In this document: positions 6,753 to 14,237 of the stretch, piece by piece
How the letters are laid out: every line of letters starts with the position of its first letter
Position numbering within the stretch: the stretch's first letter is position 1
Assembly: GCA_011322005.1 (NCBI GenBank)
Contig: DROE01000258.1
Span: 1 to 20,138 of the forward strand
Length of the DNA: 20,138 nt
From: Devosia sp.
GTDB lineage: Bacteria; Pseudomonadota; Alphaproteobacteria; Rhizobiales; Devosiaceae
Reading direction: 5' to 3'
Translations under genes and position numbers: made by a program
The notes under the pieces: generated by a model
Database searches by the model: none
What the model saw: only the letters and a program-made list of their open reading frames with translations
Told to the model about the DNA's origin: nothing

Positions 6753-7667
6753 TCAGGCTGCCAGCCGCCGACGGCGATATTCGCTGGCCAGATAGATAAA
6801 AAGTCCGGCAACGAGCCAGCCCAGCACCATACCCAGCCAATCGAGTTGAGCCAGATAGGCGGGCACGAAATTGCCGACCGAAACGATCGAGTGAATGCTT
6901 TCAGGCATGCCGTTACCCACTCCGGGCATTACACTTTCAAGGGATTTGAACGGAGCATTGAAACGCTGGTCCAGAAGTCGGGAGATGGGGCCGTCGTCAC
7001 CAAATACAACAATGGCTTCCAAACCTGACAGCATCACCAAAATCAGAATAAACGACGGCACCGCCCATGAGCGCACGAGCGTGCCCAAAAACCCGACAAA
7101 GGCAAACAGGGGTGTGTACCAAAGCAGAGTGACCACCATGAAAATTACAGCCGAAACTTCCAGATTCAGGGTCGTCCAGATGTTGATTCCCGAATTCAGT
7201 TGCCCAATGACCGGACTGACAAGCGAAGCCAGGCTGATGGCAACAAATCCGACAACCGCGCCGACAAACGACCAGATCAGTATGACAATTGGAAACACAG
7301 TCAGCCCGGCGAGCGTTTTTGCTCCCATGATGTTGAGGTCGGAGACGGGCAGGGATTTCCAGAACAACAAGGCGTTGTTTTTGCGGTCCGAACTGAAGCT
7401 GCTGGCGAAGAAGAAAAACAGCATCAGCGTGAGATAAGCCGTCCAGCCAAGTATGGACATGGCATAAAGAACATTAAAAATGTCAATTCCGCCCAGTGGC
7501 AACCCCATCTCACTGGCACCGTTCATCAGGTGCAGGTTTGCGCCATTGCGCCACACGGCCGTGGAAAAGGCGAGCAAAAGAAGCAAAATCAGAATGCCGG
7601 GCACATAGAGAAAAGCGGCCTTGTGTTCGATATATTCCTTTTTGAGAAGGCTCATGACGGCGCTCAT
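6753..7667 (-). CDS. ABC-2-type transporter permease subunit
   Basis: About 304 residues with roughly six hydrophobic segments: near residues 18-38, 65-90, 113-140, 155-180, 190-215 and 275-295. There is a short cytoplasmic N-terminus (LLKKEYIEHK) and a basic C-terminus (YRRRRL). This is the topology of ABC-2 permeases that pair with a separate ATPase. The substrate cannot be read from sequence. The ATG overlaps the ATPase stop as ATGA (7667-7664); an alternative start is ATG 7655, at MSLLKKEY. It is the third gene of a GntR-ATPase-permease operon similar in plan to YtrA-type regulons, some of which answer to cell-envelope stress; that parallel is inference. Confidence 0.85.
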   Translation of the reverse strand: MSAVMSLLKKEYIEHKAAFLYVPGILILLLLLAFSTAVWRNGANLHLMNGASEMGLPLGGIDIFNVLYAMSILGWTAYLTLMLFFFFASSFSSDRKNNALLFWKSLPVSDLNIMGAKTLAGLTVFPIVILIWSFVGAVVGFVAISLASLVSPVIGQLNSGINIWTTLNLEVSAVIFMVVTLLWYTPLFAFVGFLGTLVRSWAVPSFILILVMLSGLEAIVVFGDDGPISRLLDQRFNAPFKSLESVMPGVGNGMPESIHSIVSVGNFVPAYLAQLDWLGMVLGWLVAGLFIYLASEYRRRRLAA

Positions 7668-8548
7668 TGCAGTGCTCCAATTCCGGCTGACTCTGGTTCC
7701 ATGAGGGCAACAAACAAGTCACTGACCGAGGGGGTGGCTGTTGTGCCAAGTTCGCCCGCTTCGTCTTCGGGCAGGCCGTCAAAAATCATGATGCTCTGGC
7801 CCAGAACCTTGGTCAGATATATCGGGTTTTTCTTCCCGGCATCTTCGATATTTTCCTCCCTGACCGAAACCTGAACATAGCGCTGCGCAATATCCTGCAT
7901 GCTGGCATCCAGCACGATTTTTCCCTGACGGATGAAAATCAGGTCTGAAAGCAGGAACTCAATCTCATCTACCTGGTGGGTGGTAATCAGAATTGAACGG
8001 TCTTCATTCATATAGTCTTCAAGAAGGCGGCGGTAAAACTTCTTGCGAAACGTAATATCCAGCCCCAGGGTTGGCTCATCGAGCACCAGAAGTTTGGCGT
8101 CAATGGCCATAACGGTTGCCAGATGTAGCTGGGCGAGCATGCCCTTTGAGAGCGCCTTTATTGTCGTGCCGAGGCGAATGTCGGTTCCCTCCAGCAGTTC
8201 CAGCGCCCGGCTTTGGGAGAAATTGGGGTGGATGCCTTCAAGCAAATCCAGCAACTCTGAAACCTTCAAAAACCTTGGCAGGCTTGCAACATCAGAAATG
8301 AATGCAACATCACGCATCAGGTCTGCCCGGTTCTGATAGGGTTCAAGGCCAAGAACGCGCACCGAACCCTGATAATCGGTAAGGCCGAGAAGCGCATTGA
8401 TAGCTGTGGTTTTTCCCGCTCCGTTATGGCCGATAAGACCGTAAATTCGACCCTGCGGAATTGAAAAATCAATGTCATGCAATACTTCCATTGCACCGAA
8501 CTTCTTGCTCAGGCCCTTCACTTCAACAATATTTCTAGTTGCTGTCAT
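7664..8548 (-). CDS. ABC transporter ATP-binding protein (YtrB/CcmA-like)
   Basis: 294 residues from ATG 8548. Walker A GHNGAGKT (40-47), signature LSKGM (133-137) in place of canonical LSGGQ, Walker B LLVLDEPTLGLD (153-164), switch His191 in ITTHQVDE. The C-terminal part (about 215-294) is a short accessory region. The variant signature is common in this subfamily, so ATPase activity is expected. ATG 8548 is chosen because GGAGG lies 8 bases upstream and the domain starts a few residues later (VEVKGLSKKFG); an in-frame start at 8587 would lie deep inside gntR. The start overlaps the end of gntR by 14 bases and the stop overlaps the permease by 4, so the three should be made together. Confidence 0.92.
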   Translation of the reverse strand: MTATRNIVEVKGLSKKFGAMEVLHDIDFSIPQGRIYGLIGHNGAGKTTAINALLGLTDYQGSVRVLGLEPYQNRADLMRDVAFISDVASLPRFLKVSELLDLLEGIHPNFSQSRALELLEGTDIRLGTTIKALSKGMLAQLHLATVMAIDAKLLVLDEPTLGLDITFRKKFYRRLLEDYMNEDRSILITTHQVDEIEFLLSDLIFIRQGKIVLDASMQDIAQRYVQVSVREENIEDAGKKNPIYLTKVLGQSIMIFDGLPEDEAGELGTTATPSVSDLFVALMEPESAGIGALQ

Positions 8549-8918
8549 CGGACTTGCCTCCTTCTGCTTCAGACACCAGGTCGGCAATGTTCAGTTCAAG
8601 GGATTTGATTTGCGCCACGATGCGCGGCCACTCCTGTGAGAGAAATTTTTCTCGTTCGTGGCGCAGGAGTTTCTCGCGCGCCTTGGGGGTCAGGAACATT
8701 CCCAGTCCTCTTCTCTTTTCAATTACGCCCAACTCCACCAGCGACTGGTAGGCTTTGGTCACGGTTAGCGGATTTACGGAAAGCTCCGCGGAGATCTGGC
8801 GCACCGATGGCAACGCCTCATCATCTTTGCCTTCACCCCTCAGAATCAGATCGATGATGATCTGCCGGATCTGGATGAAGATGGGTTGTGTATCGTTCCA
8901 CGTTTTCATGCGCACCAC
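8535..8918 (-). CDS. GntR-family regulator, YtrA subfamily
   Basis: About 127 residues, the short length of the YtrA subfamily. A winged helix occupies roughly residues 12-77: PIFIQIRQIIIDLILRGE, LPSVRQISAELSVNPLTVTKAYQSL, GLGMFLTP. It is followed by a short helical C-terminus (about 82-117) and no ligand-binding domain of the FadR or HutC kind. The start may be GTG 8918, GTG 8915 or ATG 8909; the last gives MKTWNDTQPIF and is about as likely. It is first gene of the operon with the ABC ATPase and permease, and its promoter carries an inverted repeat, so autorepression is the simplest model. Confidence 0.9.
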   Translation of the reverse strand: MVRMKTWNDTQPIFIQIRQIIIDLILRGEGKDDEALPSVRQISAELSVNPLTVTKAYQSLVELGVIEKRRGLGMFLTPKAREKLLRHEREKFLSQEWPRIVAQIKSLELNIADLVSEAEGGKSDDSN

Positions 8919-8925
8919 TCTGTTA

Positions 8926-8947
8926 GTGTGCTATTACTATAACACAC
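8926..8947. promoter_or_regulatory. Inverted-repeat operator over the gntR promoter
   Basis: Left arm GTGTGCTAT (8926-8934), spacer TACT, right arm ATAACACAC (8939-8947), with one mismatch between the 9-base arms. It covers the -10 element at 8936-8941, as expected for a site where the YtrA-type regulator blocks its own operon. Confidence 0.7.
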
Positions 8948-8963
8948 ATGGTAAAAACGTCAA
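8936..8963 (-). promoter_or_regulatory. Promoter of the gntR-ABC operon
   Basis: -35 TTGACG (8963-8958), 16-base spacer, -10 TATAGT (8941-8936): 10 of 12 matches to the sigma-70 consensus. The predicted start of transcription is near 8929, just before the gntR start codon region. Confidence 0.7.
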
Positions 8964-9025
8964 CAAAATAGCGAACATTCGGGAAATCGGAAGGCATCAG
9001 GTAAAGAATTACCAACTGTTGCAAA

Positions 9026-9100
9026 TGGCTGGGGCGGCAGGGATCGAACCTGCGAATGCCGATACCAAAAACCGGTGCCTTACCACTTGGCTACGCCCCA
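9026..9100 (-). tRNA. tRNA-Gln (anticodon TTG)
   Basis: 75 bases including an encoded CCA (9028-9026). Acceptor arm TGGGGCG pairs with CGCCCCA; the T arm contains GGTTCGATCC. The anticodon arm CCGGT-TTTTGGT-ATCGG places TTG in the loop, reading CAA glutamine codons. It is divergent from tRNA-Pro and upstream of the gntR operon on the same strand. I see no clear terminator before gntR. Confidence 0.95.
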
Positions 9101-9111
9101 TTCGCGGTGGT

Positions 9112-9140
9112 CTCCTACACCGAAACTTCATGGCAGGCAA
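9112..9140 (-). promoter_or_regulatory. Candidate tRNA-Gln promoter
   Basis: -35 TTGCCT (9140-9135), 17-base spacer, -10 TAGGAG (9117-9112), ending 11 bases before the tRNA 5' end. Spacing and position fit, but the -10 matches consensus at only 3 of 6 positions. Confidence 0.35.
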
Positions 9141-9164
9141 CACGGATTGCATGGCTTTGAACGC

Positions 9165-9193
9165 TTGAAAGAAATCGGCAGCCGTTCTATATT
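9165..9193 (+). promoter_or_regulatory. Promoter of tRNA-Pro
   Basis: -35 TTGAAA (9165-9170), 17-base spacer, -10 TATATT (9188-9193), about 20 bases before the mature 5' end of the tRNA. Strong match and correct spacing. Confidence 0.75.
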
Positions 9194-9212
9194 GTCGGCA
9201 TCATGTCGGTTA

Positions 9213-9289
9213 CGGAGTATAGCGCAGTCTGGTAGCGTACCATGTTCGGAACGTGGGGGTCGCAGGTTCGAATCCTGCTACTCCGACCA
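9213..9289 (+). tRNA. tRNA-Pro (anticodon CGG)
   Basis: 77 bases including encoded CCA (9287-9289). Acceptor CGGAGTA pairs with TACTCCG, and the C1 start is typical of bacterial tRNA-Pro. The anticodon arm CCATG-TTCGGAA-CGTGG gives CGG, reading CCG. The T arm GGTTCGAATCC is canonical. It is followed 6 bases later by a terminator. Confidence 0.96.
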
Positions 9290-9295
9290 ACATTG

Positions 9296-9324
9296 AAAAG
9301 CCGCCTCGTGGGGCGGCTTTTTTT
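9296..9324 (+). terminator. Terminator of tRNA-Pro, probably bidirectional
   Basis: GCCGCC (9300-9305) pairs with GGCGGC (9312-9317), and flanking A and T runs extend the stem to about 10 bp. Seven T residues follow (9318-9324). In the other direction it is followed by TTTT, so it may also end the convergent bioY transcript, which stops at 9349. Confidence 0.9.
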
Positions 9325-9348
9325 GTTTCTTATCCGTCTAAGTTCCGC

Positions 9349-9942
9349 CTATCGTCTGAGCAAACGAGTAGCGGCGGGCACCAGCAGGGCGGCAATGGCG
9401 ACTTTTAGCGCATCGCCAAGAATGAAGGGCAGCACACCGGCATTGAAGGCAGCTTGTGCACCGATGAGGCTGGCAAGATAGGCGAAGCCCAATGCCAGGA
9501 TTGAGGCTGCTGCAACAGCCATCACCACAAAGAGCCTGAGCGGTGAATTGCCCGCCCCGCGTTCAGCAAACCAGCCCACCAGTCCCGTCGCCACCACGAA
9601 TCCAAGCAGATAGCCCGCTGTGGGGCCCATCATATAGGCCAGGCCAATGCCACGCTCAGGGGTTGAGGTAAAGACCGGCAGGCCAAAAGCCCCTTCAAGA
9701 AGATAGAGAGATATTGTTGCCAGCCCGAGCCGGAAACCATAGGCCGCAGCAATCAGCAGAATGGCAAGCGTCTGCAAAGTCATGGGCACCGGGTAAAAGG
9801 GAATGCTGGTTTTGGCTGAAACCCAGAGCACAACAGAACCAGACAGAGCCAGCAGGAACAAAACGGCCCAGCGTTTCACGCCCTCCTGGGGGAGGTGTGC
9901 TATGGCCAGTGGGGTATGATTGTTTGATAATGAGGTCGCCAT
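9349..9942 (-). CDS. bioY: BioY family biotin transporter (S component)
   Basis: 197 residues with about six hydrophobic segments. Signature stretches are PFYPVPMTLQTLAILL (48-63), where the loop binds biotin in the family, and RGIGLAYMMGPTAGYLLGF (97-115). BioY is the membrane substrate-binding unit for biotin uptake; it may work alone or with BioM/BioN energy subunits, and neither is present here. The ATG at 9942 is preceded by AAAGG about 8 bases upstream. I looked for a Rhizobiales BioR box (TTATnnATAA) in the 80 bases upstream and did not see one. It is divergent from the metallo-hydrolase gene and convergent with tRNA-Pro. Confidence 0.93.
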   Translation of the reverse strand: MATSLSNNHTPLAIAHLPQEGVKRWAVLFLLALSGSVVLWVSAKTSIPFYPVPMTLQTLAILLIAAAYGFRLGLATISLYLLEGAFGLPVFTSTPERGIGLAYMMGPTAGYLLGFVVATGLVGWFAERGAGNSPLRLFVVMAVAAASILALGFAYLASLIGAQAAFNAGVLPFILGDALKVAIAALLVPAATRLLRR

Positions 9943-10022
9943 CGCGGAGCCTTTCTGTCAATAAACCTGCAAATCAAGTTGTTTTCCAAACGCCTTCTAC
10001 TCCGTGGCCCCCTGTTTATGCA

Positions 10023-10970
10023 ATGCCTTCGATAGCCTCACCACCCTCGTTTAACACTCAATTTGATGCAAAGCCCGGCACGCCGGTCCCGGTTGGGCTG
10101 GGAATTGTGCGTCTTACCGCGCCCAATGCCAGCGTTTATACATTCACCGGCACCAATTCCTATCTGGTAGGGGAAGATGAGATTTTTGTTATCGACCCCG
10201 GCCCTTCCGATAATAGCCACCTCAGCGCACTTCTGCGCGTAATCGGGGGAAAAAAAGTCGTTGCCGTTCTTGTAACCCATACCCACAGGGACCATTCCGC
10301 CCTTGCCAGAATCCTTGCGGACGAATGCAGAGCGCCTTTGTGGTTTGGAGGCAGACATCGGCTTTCCCGCCCCAAACGCCTGCTTGAAGTCAATAAGCTT
10401 CAAAAAGCCTGCGATTGGGACCTGGTTCCTGACAGGGTGCTTGCGGATGGCGATATAATAAAGGCCGGTACCACAGAAATTGAGGTGGTCGGCACACCGG
10501 GCCACTGCGCCAACCATCTTTGCTTTGGCGTGGCGGGTGCCCCCTATCTGTTTTCAGGGGATCACGTGATGGGATGGAATTCGACACTCGTCGCCACTCC
10601 TGATGGGAGTATGCGCAAGTATCTGGGTTCGCTGGACCGGCTGATTGAAGCACGATGGACCCACTATTTGCCCGGGCACGGAGATGCAATACCCGCCTAC
10701 AGAGACGGAACAAACGGGCGGGACTTTGCCCGCGCCCTCAAAATGCACCGTTTGCTGAGAAACCAGCAAATCCTTGATGCCGTGGCGGCGGGCGCGTCCA
10801 GTGTCGGCGAAGTCGTGGACAGGCTCTACCCCCGGGTGGGCATAAAAATCCGCATTGCGGCGCGTATGACGGTGATGGCACATGTGGAGTTGCTTGAGAA
10901 AGAGGGTGACCTGATCATCCGGCGGTCGCTGCTGGGCGGAATGCGCCTGTCTCTCACCAAGCGGAAATAG
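10023..10970 (+). CDS. Metallo-beta-lactamase-fold hydrolase (LACTB2-like)
   Basis: 315 residues from ATG 10023. The metal-binding motif is HTHRDH (86-91), with further ligands His161 in TPGHCANH, Asp180 in FSGDHVMGW and His219 in LPGHGD. The approach strand NASVYTFTGTNSYLVG (35-50) and the winged-helix-like C-terminus (about 245-310) resemble LACTB2-type proteins, some of which are RNA endonucleases; others in the family are thioesterases or glyoxalases, so the substrate is open. The frame is open far upstream (to 9714), but that part is antisense to bioY. There is no good Shine-Dalgarno before 10023; the domain start supports this codon. Its stop codon is in a palindrome shared with the convergent DUF1499 gene. 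Confidence 0.88.
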   Translation: MPSIASPPSFNTQFDAKPGTPVPVGLGIVRLTAPNASVYTFTGTNSYLVGEDEIFVIDPGPSDNSHLSALLRVIGGKKVVAVLVTHTHRDHSALARILADECRAPLWFGGRHRLSRPKRLLEVNKLQKACDWDLVPDRVLADGDIIKAGTTEIEVVGTPGHCANHLCFGVAGAPYLFSGDHVMGWNSTLVATPDGSMRKYLGSLDRLIEARWTHYLPGHGDAIPAYRDGTNGRDFARALKMHRLLRNQQILDAVAAGASSVGEVVDRLYPRVGIKIRIAARMTVMAHVELLEKEGDLIIRRSLLGGMRLSLTKRK

Positions 10971-10985
10971 GGTCGGAGACCCTAT
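10967..10985. repeat. Perfect 8-bp inverted repeat holding two convergent stop codons
   Basis: ATAGGGTC (10967-10974), GGA, GACCCTAT (10978-10985). The TAG stop of the hydrolase (10968-10970) and the TAG stop of the DUF1499 gene on the other strand (10984-10982) are mirror parts of the two arms. A small bidirectional terminator or transcript-end hairpin is possible; only a TTT follows on the minus side. Confidence 0.6.
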
Positions 10986-11773
10986 TGGCCCGTGGGTTCC
11001 TCATGGGGGTCATCTAAGACAACTTCCTCCCGGTTTTTCTCGGATACCAGTTCATCCAGCTCCAGCAGAAAAGATTCGATGCGCGTGCCATTGCGCCCTA
11101 GGTCATGAGCACCGATGAGCGAAGTTGAGCGCATGTCAACTCTCGTACCCGTTCCAATCTGGCCGATACGAACAACCACTTCATCGCGCCAGCCAAAGAA
11201 AGTGGTGGCCATGGCGTTGATTTGCCCGTCGGAGCGAATAGAGGCCGGGGCACTGCGTGCACGGATCTCCCAGCCGCGGGCACCGACAAGTTCCTCGACC
11301 AGTTTGAAAACCTGGTTCGAATTCAGCTTGTATGTCCGGCTGACGGCGTTGGGGAATGCCCCCAGAATTTCCTCGGGGGAAGGAGCGGGTACCGGCGGCA
11401 CCTCTTGAGGCTTCACCATCAGGCGCAAAGGCGGGCTGGCTTTGGTCGAGATGTCAGAAATTGCGGGATAGCGCATCGCAAGGCTTATGCCATAAGCAAA
11501 AGGTGAAAGGCACAACAGCCCCAGAAAAAGGCCCAGGGTTGCCCGACCCCAGCCCCTGTCTCCCGTCTGCCACAAGCGAACATAGGCCCCCAGACCAAGG
11601 AACACCGCCAGAAGGGCTATGCCGACTGCCACTGCCAGGATGGTATGGAACGTTTCACTGGGCAACATCTGATTGCGATGCATCCAGATGGGAATCACCA
11701 GCAGCGGCAGCGCGAAGCTGCCAAATCTACGCGACCAGATGGCCCATTTTGAAGTTCGAATGAGAATACGCAT
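10982..11773 (-). CDS. DUF1499 membrane protein
   Basis: 263 residues. Three hydrophobic segments (about 17-31, 43-66 and 77-99) are followed by a soluble domain from about residue 103 to 250. In that domain RYPAISDISTKASPPL, INAMATTFFGWRDEVVVRI, GTRVDMRSTSLIGAHDLGRNGTRIESFL match DUF1499, a family of unknown function common in alphaproteobacteria. The tail is acidic. ATG 11773 has GGAG 5 bases upstream. It follows the M48 peptidase gene by 56 bases on the same strand, so it may be the last gene of a yjgN-M48-DUF1499 unit. A short hairpin (11792-11812) lies in that gap but has no T-tract. Confidence 0.85.
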   Translation of the reverse strand: MRILIRTSKWAIWSRRFGSFALPLLVIPIWMHRNQMLPSETFHTILAVAVGIALLAVFLGLGAYVRLWQTGDRGWGRATLGLFLGLLCLSPFAYGISLAMRYPAISDISTKASPPLRLMVKPQEVPPVPAPSPEEILGAFPNAVSRTYKLNSNQVFKLVEELVGARGWEIRARSAPASIRSDGQINAMATTFFGWRDEVVVRIGQIGTGTRVDMRSTSLIGAHDLGRNGTRIESFLLELDELVSEKNREEVVLDDPHEEPTGQ

Positions 11774-11829
11774 AAATACTCCGACAAGCTGACTGACCCG
11801 AACGGGTGCAGTATGGCAGTCAAATAAGT

Positions 11830-12993
11830 TTAGTCGCCGCGGATGGCCTTGTTCTTGTTCTTGCTCTTACCGGCCCCTGAGCCCAAACACATGGCTTTTA
11901 TGGCCTGCCACTCTTCCTGGCTGAAGGCGGGAACCGTTGCAACCGCCATAGGGCTGATGCCTTCCAGCGCCGCGCGCCGTTCCTGAGTGAGGGGATGGGT
12001 GCTGAGCAGGGCAAAAATCTGGGCGCTGGCATCATCTTTTGAAACCCGTTCCAAAAGGTCGGCAAGCCCGGTGGGCTGGAAAGCGCGTCGTTTGGCAACC
12101 TCGAGGGCAAAACGGTCGGCCTGGCGTTCCGCATCACGTGAAAAGCTGGTGTTAATCAGGGCGGCACCGACGGTTCCGGCAACGGACAAACCTGTTATAT
12201 CTCCCAGAACAAAACCGACAAGCAGGCCAGTTCCCGCTGTCGCAATAAGCTGTTGCATACCATCGCGATGCACGACGTGGCCGATTTCATGGGCCATTAC
12301 ACCGGCAAATTCATCGGCGGATTCCGTTTTGTCCAGAAGCCCTTGAAAATAGAACGCTCTTCCCCCGGGCAAGGCAAAGGCGTTGGGAATCTTGTTGGCC
12401 ACAACCTGAACACTGACATCAAAGGGCGCATCGGTTCCCTCCAGCGCTGCCCGGGTGAAACGCCCAATGGCCTGATTGGCCAGGCTTTCGGGATCGGGGT
12501 CGCACTGCCTGAGCCCCCCGGTATCTTCAAGGGCACTGGCCATCTGGATAACCACCTTGTCACCAAAGCGGGTTTCCATGTCAGGAGGTATCAGGCCGAC
12601 AATCTGGCCGGCAAGCAGGGGTATTCCATAAATGTAGGCCAGAACGACGGAGGCCATTGCCATGGTGGACAGCCCGATAACTCTGAACTGACGCCCTGTG
12701 TGGCGTTTGCGATGGCGGGCCAGAACAGGCAATTCCCGCCGGGCTCTGGCGGCGGTTTCCCGGTCAGCAAACACAATTCGCGCGCCTGCGGGCGCTCTGC
12801 TCGAAGCCAGCCGCAGCTCGCCTTTTCTGCCGGGCACCGGAAGCAGGCTGTCCTGAGGCCAATGGGCCACCATGTGGTCAAGCTCAAGGTCGGTGACCTC
12901 AAGAAAACCCGATGCTTCCGTCCCCTGAATGGTACACGACACCGCGCGCGGGTCTGCGGTCAGCCCGTCATAATAGGTGCCAAAGAGCTGCAT
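11830..12993 (-). CDS. M48 family zinc metallopeptidase, membrane-anchored
   Basis: 387 residues from ATG 12993. The zinc site is HEIGH (235-239) and the third ligand is Glu289 in SRDAERQAD. PNAFALPGGRAFYFQGLL (203-220) is the usual M48 segment before the site. The N-terminal 90 residues form a separate domain of the kind found on M48 proteins paired with YjgN-like proteins. One membrane segment lies at about 105-130, so the catalytic part is probably periplasmic. The tail is Lys/Asn-rich (SKNKNK). The ATG overlaps the yjgN stop by one base (TGATG), with GGGAGG 6 bases upstream; TTG 12996 is an alternative. Related M48 proteins (BepA/LoiP-like) act in envelope protein quality control; substrate unknown here. 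Confidence 0.92.
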   Translation of the reverse strand: MQLFGTYYDGLTADPRAVSCTIQGTEASGFLEVTDLELDHMVAHWPQDSLLPVPGRKGELRLASSRAPAGARIVFADRETAARARRELPVLARHRKRHTGRQFRVIGLSTMAMASVVLAYIYGIPLLAGQIVGLIPPDMETRFGDKVVIQMASALEDTGGLRQCDPDPESLANQAIGRFTRAALEGTDAPFDVSVQVVANKIPNAFALPGGRAFYFQGLLDKTESADEFAGVMAHEIGHVVHRDGMQQLIATAGTGLLVGFVLGDITGLSVAGTVGAALINTSFSRDAERQADRFALEVAKRRAFQPTGLADLLERVSKDDASAQIFALLSTHPLTQERRAALEGISPMAVATVPAFSQEEWQAIKAMCLGSGAGKSKNKNKAIRGD

Positions 12994-14201
12994 CAATAGC
13001 CTCCCACATTCAGGGCATCGGCAAGACCCTCGCCGGCAAGCGGTGATTCCTCACCGCCGGCACGGACACTTTTCAGGCTGTCAGAATTTTCCACAATCGT
13101 TCCCCGGGCCACAAGCCGCCAGAACCCCAATCCCAATATGGTTTCGGACAGAACGGTTAGCAGGGCCATAAACGCCAGATAAAGCAATCCGAGCATCACC
13201 AGATTATACCAGCCGACCTGCAAAATTTCGCTCAATTCAATTTCCTGGTCGGCCAGCATGGGCTCCAGTACACCCTGCAACACAAAGCCAACAGCCAGCA
13301 GGAAAGCGGTCACCGCAAACAAAACCAGCAACGCATAAAAGAAATACTGCCAGAACAATGAGCGCGCCCTGACCCGTACTTTGAGACTGGCCGCACCGGC
13401 CGTGACTTTGGACAACAGCCTCGAAGTGAAGCGGGAGAGCAGATAAAAGTATGAAAAGAGGACGATGATTGCCAGAGCGACAGACAAAATACCAACAAGC
13501 GCCTCTGATGAAATTTGCTGCGAACCCAATTCCAGTCCGGAACCGGTGGAGACAGCGATTGTTATTGCGACTGTCAGCCCCGCAACCAGAAAATAGACGA
13601 CATAAAAGGGCGCTGCGATGGTGCGCCATGACCCCTCAAAACTGAACCGCCGGTCCCCGTACCAGGTGTTGTTGTAGCGGTATTTCCACAGGCTTGCCGC
13701 CATGAAAGGATAGGCAAGGCCAGCAGTTGCGACGGTCACGGCAAACCACAGAATACGTCGAAACGCGTAGGCCCAGGCGCTGCCGGACTGGTGAAATCGA
13801 ATACCGCGCCACAGCGTGCGGGTCAGGCGAAACCGCCGGGCGCGATAAATGGCATAACCGGAAAGAAAAAACAAAAGCAGCGCTGCGCCTGTATAGCCAT
13901 AGACAAGGGCTTCGGGGGATTGGGTCGAGAGGTAAAAGAAAAATCCGTACAGGGGCAGGAAAATCGCCAGAGCGAACAAAAATCCGACCAGTAACTGAAT
14001 GGCGGTGCCTGTATATTCCAGGCCATCGCCATCAATTTCGGTGTGGGACCAATAAAAACGCCGCTTTTGGGTTACCTGCCAGAACCGGTAAATCCCAAGC
14101 GTCGGCAGCATGAGGATATAACCAGAAATCAATATGCCAGCCAGGCGCCACCTCGAGCCGATAAAACTTGCTGTCGCTTGCTCAGCCATGGCGGAGAGCA
14201 T
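12993..14201 (-). CDS. YjgN/DUF898 family multi-pass membrane protein
   Basis: 402 residues with about eight hydrophobic segments (near 20-41, 67-91, 97-118, 145-169, 192-216, 233-256, 283-308 and 331-363). The repeated pattern RFWQVTQKRRFYWSHTEIDGDGLEYTGT, and later WKYRYNNTWYGDRRFSFEGS, is characteristic of DUF898 proteins, whose function is unknown. The start is ATG 14201 or ATG 14189; neither has a strong ribosome binding site. It is coupled to the M48 gene by a TGATG overlap. The C-terminal 40 residues are polar and less conserved-looking. It starts 36 bases after the pdxH stop on the same strand, so readthrough from pdxH is possible. Confidence 0.88.
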   Translation of the reverse strand: MLSAMAEQATASFIGSRWRLAGILISGYILMLPTLGIYRFWQVTQKRRFYWSHTEIDGDGLEYTGTAIQLLVGFLFALAIFLPLYGFFFYLSTQSPEALVYGYTGAALLLFFLSGYAIYRARRFRLTRTLWRGIRFHQSGSAWAYAFRRILWFAVTVATAGLAYPFMAASLWKYRYNNTWYGDRRFSFEGSWRTIAAPFYVVYFLVAGLTVAITIAVSTGSGLELGSQQISSEALVGILSVALAIIVLFSYFYLLSRFTSRLLSKVTAGAASLKVRVRARSLFWQYFFYALLVLFAVTAFLLAVGFVLQGVLEPMLADQEIELSEILQVGWYNLVMLGLLYLAFMALLTVLSETILGLGFWRLVARGTIVENSDSLKSVRAGGEESPLAGEGLADALNVGGY

Positions 14202-14237
14202 CCGATTTTTTAAAGCGGGCAGCCTTTAATATTCCAT

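Noticed and set aside
9714..10022. Upstream extension of the metallo-hydrolase frame
   Set aside because: It is antisense to bioY, has no similarity to the family, and the domain begins after 10023.
9943..10022. Possible BioR operator or biotin-linked control of bioY
   Set aside because: No TTATnnATAA-type box found in the gap.
14202..14237. Hairpin TTAAAG/CTTTAA between pdxH and yjgN
   Set aside because: Six A/T-rich pairs with an 8-base loop and no T-tract; too weak to call a terminator.
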